64,000 bases of DNA from the NCBI RefSeq assembly GCF_050717545.1, contig NZ_JBOITN010000024.1:1-64000 (forward strand). Direction: 5' to 3'. This DNA is from Clostridium_AD sp050717545 (GTDB taxonomy: Bacteria; Bacillota; Clostridia; Clostridiales; Clostridiaceae). Positions 60,754 through 64,000 of the stretch are shown in pieces (positions within the stretch are counted from its first letter, which is position 1; each line of letters begins with the position of its first letter). The position numbers and the translations under genes were made by a program. The notes below the pieces were generated by a model. The model did no database searches. It was not told where the DNA came from and was given only the letters and a program-made list of their open reading frames with translations.

Positions 60754-61128
60754 ACACAGATACCTCCTAAAAATATTTGTTGCTTGTACATTTTATATAA
60801 TATAATACTGCGCCATTTAAGGGTACATTACAATACCTATTCTTAAAAATTTATATATATAACTAATAATTAATTTAATTGTAATTTTTGAAAACTGTTT
60901 TATTAAGTAAGAGGGGGTTTTAGTATTACATTATAGATGGTTAATAGTTGACAAGTCAACATAATTTCGATAAAATAAAGTTTACTTGTAAACTGGTTAA
61001 AAAAATTAAGAAACTAATGGATTGGTTCATTTAAGTGAACGGGAGAAGCTTATTACTATAGGATTCATTGAGTAAGGTTCTAGTTAATATAAAAAACATG
61101 AAAATACAAGAATAAGAGGAGAATGAAA
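60754..61128 (+). promoter_or_regulatory. Promoter and paired operators of the MFS gene
   Basis: TTGACA (60948-60953), a 17-bp spacer and TAAAAT (60971-60976) form a near-consensus promoter. Two perfect palindromes, GTTGACAAGTCAAC (60947-60960) and GTTTACTTGTAAAC (60980-60993), share the form GTTNACWWGTNAAC with centres 33 bp apart. The first covers the -35, the second the transcription start, so a repressor of the TetR/MarR type is likely. A third inverted repeat, GTTCATTT/AAGTGAAC (7 of 8), lies at 61025-61040. The remaining sequence is AT-rich without a gene. Confidence 0.78.
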
Positions 61129-62565
61129 ATGGATTCAGTAGATAATAGTAATTATAAAAATAGATGGTTAATCTTATTTATAGTTGTTATGGTAACTTTT
61201 ATGTGTACATTAGATAGTAGTATTGTAAATGTAGCATTACCAGTGATGGCTAAATCTTTAAATGTAACATCAGCAGGAATTCAATCGGTAGTAACAAGTT
61301 ATTTAATTATAATCTCAGCATTAATATTAGTTTTTGGAAGGCTAGGAGATATGCTTGGCAAAACAAAGGTATTTAAATTTGGAATAGCAATATTTACGAT
61401 AGGTTCATTATTTTGTGGAGTAACAAGTTCTCTTTCAATTTTAGTGATTGCTAGAGTGATACAGGCAATAGGTGCCGCAGCTACCATGGCAAATAGTCAA
61501 GGGATTATAACTGGAGTGTTTCCGTCAAGCGAGAGAGGGAAAGCACTAGGAATTACAGGAACATTTGTGGCCCTTGGTGCCATGGTAGGACCGGCAATAG
61601 GAGGATTCATAGTAGATGCTAGTAGTTGGGAATACATATTTTTAATAAATGTACCAATAGGTATAATAACTTTATTTTATGGAGTTAAAATACTTCCTAA
61701 AGCACATAAAACAGAGAAGGTTAAATTGGATGGAGCTGGAGCGATATTATTTATATTTTTTATAGTTCCTTTATTTGTTGCGCTAGGAAAGGGACAAGAA
61801 ATCGGATTTACTCAGCCTACAGTTTTACTTGGATTTTTAATAGCAATAATTTCTTTTACTGCATTTATTATTGTGGAAAAGAGACTTAAAAATCCTTTAT
61901 TGCAGTTGGAAATTTTTCAGAATAAATTATTTTCATTAAGTATATTTTGCGGATTTATATCATTTGTATCATTATTTTGTTCAATTATTATTCAACCTTT
62001 TTTTCTGCAAGATGTTCTTGAATATTCACCTGCCTTTACTGGATTAATACTTATGATAGCTCCTTTGGTTTTAGCTGTAGTAGCACCAGTTAGTGGACAT
62101 TTATCAGATAAAATAGGATCTGAGATTCTAACTTTTATAGGTCTTGTGGTTACAAGTTTGGGGTTAATATTGATGTCTACTTTGAATGAACAAACTTCGC
62201 TAATAAGTATGGTGTTTTTTATAGTGGTTATGTCACTTGGAAATGGCTTATTTCAATCACCTAATAATTCATTAATAATGTCAACAGTGCCAAGAGATAA
62301 GCTAGGTATTGCAGGTAGTATTAATGGACTTGTAAGAAACCTAGGAATGGTATGTGGAATAGCATTATCGACTACACTCTTATATAATAGGATGAGTCAC
62401 AAAATTGGATACCGTGTAACTAATTATATAGTAGGGCGAAATGATGCATTTATTTATGGTATGAGAATTGTATATATAACTGCAGCTATTATTTGTATAA
62501 TTGGAGCTATTATAACATTTTTAAGATTGTATAGTATTAAATCTAAGTCTAAACCTGAGAATTGA
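61129..62565 (+). CDS. MFS drug efflux transporter, DHA2 family (14 helices)
   Basis: 478 residues with 14 membrane helices. LDSSIVNVALPVM (helix 1 motif), GRLGDMLGKTKVF (loop 2-3) and GPAIGGFIVDASSWEYIFLINVPIG are signatures of the EmrB/QacA group of multidrug/proton antiporters. The ATG at 61129 lies 7 bases after AGAGGAG; 61123 is too close. The regulator that binds the paired palindromes is not in the window. Drug range unknown. Confidence 0.92.
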   Translation: MDSVDNSNYKNRWLILFIVVMVTFMCTLDSSIVNVALPVMAKSLNVTSAGIQSVVTSYLIIISALILVFGRLGDMLGKTKVFKFGIAIFTIGSLFCGVTSSLSILVIARVIQAIGAAATMANSQGIITGVFPSSERGKALGITGTFVALGAMVGPAIGGFIVDASSWEYIFLINVPIGIITLFYGVKILPKAHKTEKVKLDGAGAILFIFFIVPLFVALGKGQEIGFTQPTVLLGFLIAIISFTAFIIVEKRLKNPLLQLEIFQNKLFSLSIFCGFISFVSLFCSIIIQPFFLQDVLEYSPAFTGLILMIAPLVLAVVAPVSGHLSDKIGSEILTFIGLVVTSLGLILMSTLNEQTSLISMVFFIVVMSLGNGLFQSPNNSLIMSTVPRDKLGIAGSINGLVRNLGMVCGIALSTTLLYNRMSHKIGYRVTNYIVGRNDAFIYGMRIVYITAAIICIIGAIITFLRLYSIKSKSKPEN

Positions 62566-62590
62566 ATAAATATTAAAAATACTAATAAAT

Positions 62591-62638
62591 AAAAAATTAA
62601 ATCCTAAAAAACTTATTTTTCAGGGTTTAATTTTTTTA
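62591..62638 (+). terminator. Bidirectional terminator
   Basis: AAAAATTAAATCCT pairs with AGGGTTTAATTTTT (one G-U pair), between the convergent MFS and lipoprotein genes. Confidence 0.88.
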
Positions 62639-62649
62639 GTTTATTATAA

Positions 62650-63204
62650 TTATTTTTTTAATTCTTGTTTCCCTGTAACCTTACTTGTACCATCCATCTT
62701 AAATGTAGATTTCGCTTCATCTGTAGTAAAATATACATTTCCATCAACAGTAGCATCTTTTAACTGAAAGTCGGTTGCTGAAATATAAAGGTCACCTTTG
62801 AAAGTGCCATGTTCAATACTACCTTTAGGACTATTAAAAGTTATTTTTGGGGCAGTCAAAACAAATCTTGCACTTACTTTTCTATCTTCGTCTTGAGAGT
62901 ATAAGGCTACCTTACGTTGAATAACATCTTTACCAGCATCATCTTTTTTACCGTTTTTATATTCGCCCTCTACTAAAAGATCTTTATCAATAGATAGATC
63001 TTTTGTTAGCGCAATAATCCATGTTCCCTCGCTACTAATAGCTTTTTCGAAAGCAGCTTGCGTATCTACTATGGAAGCTGTGGCTACTACATTTGGGGTT
63101 GTTTCAGCTGGAGTTGTTTGTTTTGGAGTTACTGCTTGCTTAGAGCAACCTACAAATAATACAGTTAATAGTGCTGATGTTAATAATACAATTTTTGATT
63201 TCAC
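62650..63204 (-). CDS. Lipoprotein of unknown function
   Basis: 184 residues. Signal peptide with lipobox LFVGC. A Thr/Pro-rich linker (TPKQTTPAETTPN) leads to a beta-rich domain with strands such as ITFNSPKGSIEHGTFKGDLYISATDFQLKDATVDGNVYF, which looks like a short parallel beta-helix. The GTG at 63204 has AAAGGAGG 7 bases ahead, so the longer frame from 63237 is not the start. Family not recognised. Confidence 0.78.
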   Translation of the reverse strand: MKSKIVLLTSALLTVLFVGCSKQAVTPKQTTPAETTPNVVATASIVDTQAAFEKAISSEGTWIIALTKDLSIDKDLLVEGEYKNGKKDDAGKDVIQRKVALYSQDEDRKVSARFVLTAPKITFNSPKGSIEHGTFKGDLYISATDFQLKDATVDGNVYFTTDEAKSTFKMDGTSKVTGKQELKK

Positions 63205-63406
63205 TATAAAACCTCCTTTAATTAAAAAGTAAATCAAAAATAGTATAGATAATATTTTTATTGATGGATTTTATGGTATAATTTTCATAGGTATAACAGA
63301 TAATAAATTGTAAATAAAACAAATTAACTATCTAACTTGTATATAAATCAAATAGAATAAATAAGTGTAGGTAGCTAAACTATAATTGAAAGGAAGTGAG
63401 TTTTTG

Positions 63407-63442
63407 GTGAATAAAGGTGATTGCTTAATACTTATTCACTAG
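63407..63442 (+). other. Possible leader peptide before the aminopeptidase
   Basis: GTG followed by ten sense codons (MNKGDCLILIH) with GGAAGTGAG seven bases ahead, ending 10 bp before the aminopeptidase ATG, whose own ribosome site is poor. It may allow translational coupling. Evidence is weak. Confidence 0.35.
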
Positions 63443-63451
63443 AGATAAATT

Positions 63452-64000
63452 ATGAATAATGAATTATTAGAAAAATATGCTCTTTTACTTATAAAGACAG
63501 GGATTAATATTCAGCAAGATCAAATGCTAATAATTAATTCACCTATAGAGTGTGCTTCATTTACTAGAATCGTTTCTAGAATTGCATATGCAAAGGGGGC
63601 TAGGGATGTAGTTATAAATTGGAGAGATGAATTGTCCTCAAAGATTAAATTTATGAATGCCCCAGAAGAGGTTTTCTCAGAATATCCAGATTGGCAGAGA
63701 GATTTTTATGTCTCTAGTGCACGAAGGGGTGCTGCTTTCTTAAGTATCTCAGCCTCTGACCCCGAGCTTATGAAGGATGTTAATCCTGAAAGAATGTCGA
63801 AAGCAAATAAGGCTGCTAGTACTGCAATAAAGGAATACAGAGATAGACTTATGAGCAATAAAAATGTTTGGTGCGTTGCATCAATTCCTACTGTAGCTTG
63901 GGCAAAAAAAGTGTTTCCAGAATTATCAGATACGCAGGCGACTGAAAAATTATGGGATTCTATATTCAAAACAGTAAGAGTGGATACGCAGGATCCTGTT
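63452..64000 (+). CDS. M29 family aminopeptidase (partial, 5' part)
   Basis: 183 codons are present; the gene runs off the window. MNNELLEKYALLLIKTGINIQQDQMLIINSPIE, VVINWRDE and the SISASDPELMKDVNPERMSKANKAAS block match the N-terminal domain of AmpS/AmpT/PepS metalloaminopeptidases. The metal ligands lie in the missing part. Only AGAGATAAATT precedes the ATG, with a possible leader peptide upstream. Confidence 0.88.
   Translation, partial: MNNELLEKYALLLIKTGINIQQDQMLIINSPIECASFTRIVSRIAYAKGARDVVINWRDELSSKIKFMNAPEEVFSEYPDWQRDFYVSSARRGAAFLSISASDPELMKDVNPERMSKANKAASTAIKEYRDRLMSNKNVWCVASIPTVAWAKKVFPELSDTQATEKLWDSIFKTVRVDTQDPV

Noticed and set aside
1..64000. Prophage or integrative element
   Set aside because: No integrase, transposase, terminase or structural gene and no tRNA-attachment repeat was found.

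Overview
The window is AT-rich (roughly 30% GC by eye) and reads as chromosomal DNA of a spore-forming Clostridium (cluster I Firmicute). This rests on the 5S rRNA, the spore protein Tlp, a group B [FeFe] hydrogenase with HydG, an agr-type peptide locus, shared-ATPase sugar ABC transport, strong GGAGG ribosome sites with frequent TTG/GTG starts, and U-rich hairpin terminators. The species cannot be fixed from the sequence alone. No transposase, integrase, phage structural gene, tRNA or CRISPR array was seen.

Layout. 1-285: end of an rRNA operon (5S plus terminator). 394-4492: secreted orphan, CPA1/NhaP-type antiporter with its MarR gene and a palindromic operator, and a class II photolyase broken by stops and a frameshift. 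4682-8410: DUF5317 protein, kinase-less AgrC-like membrane protein, AgrB, a 44-residue AgrD, and a membrane GGDEF + HD-GYP protein; this is the most unusual locus. 8431-12577: a phosphate-starvation block (ugpQ and ugpAEB), each unit behind the same Pho-box promoter module. 12824-23541: tlp, DUF3842, orphan CbiM behind a terminator-like leader, phosphoglycerate mutase, HtrA, a glutathione peroxidase with a long tail, GltP-type symporter, aminotransferase, DUF1186 protein, CDF transporter, C39-like cysteine protease. 23913-34802: CsbD, a domain-swapped GH3 beta-glucosidase, EamA transporter, hydrogenase, an OpuC-type osmoprotectant transporter, a LiaF-like protein, and a membrane protein/XRE pair.

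35088-46875: second glutathione peroxidase; an ATPase-TOPRIM pair resembling anti-phage modules; a ThuA/Gfo-Idh-MocA sugar cassette whose two ends carry an exact 22-bp inverted repeat, next to an AraC regulator and a DUF362 remnant; an esterase; a permease; a 20-bp tandem repeat; a polysaccharide deacetylase. 46906-64000: DUF3048 lipoprotein, GlpA-like oxidoreductase, beta-carbonic anhydrase, ThiT under a TPP riboswitch, the TM1266-hydG maturation pair behind a structured leader, metY-metA under a SAM-I riboswitch, two truncated histidine kinases joined head to head, a Met/Pro-rich coat-like protein, a PLP-enzyme/GNAT fusion, an acetyltransferase, a UPF0316-like protein, a DHA2 efflux pump with paired palindromic operators, a lipoprotein, and the start of an M29 aminopeptidase.

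Working together: the agr-like genes could make and sense a cyclic peptide and pass the signal to c-di-GMP through the GGDEF/HD-GYP protein. The ugp genes hydrolyse glycerophosphodiesters and import the product under phosphate control. The hydrogenase at 28586 needs the HydG made at 51660; HydE and HydF must be elsewhere. Three gene-control RNAs or RNA-like leaders (TPP, SAM-I, and the unknown hydG leader) each end in an intrinsic terminator.
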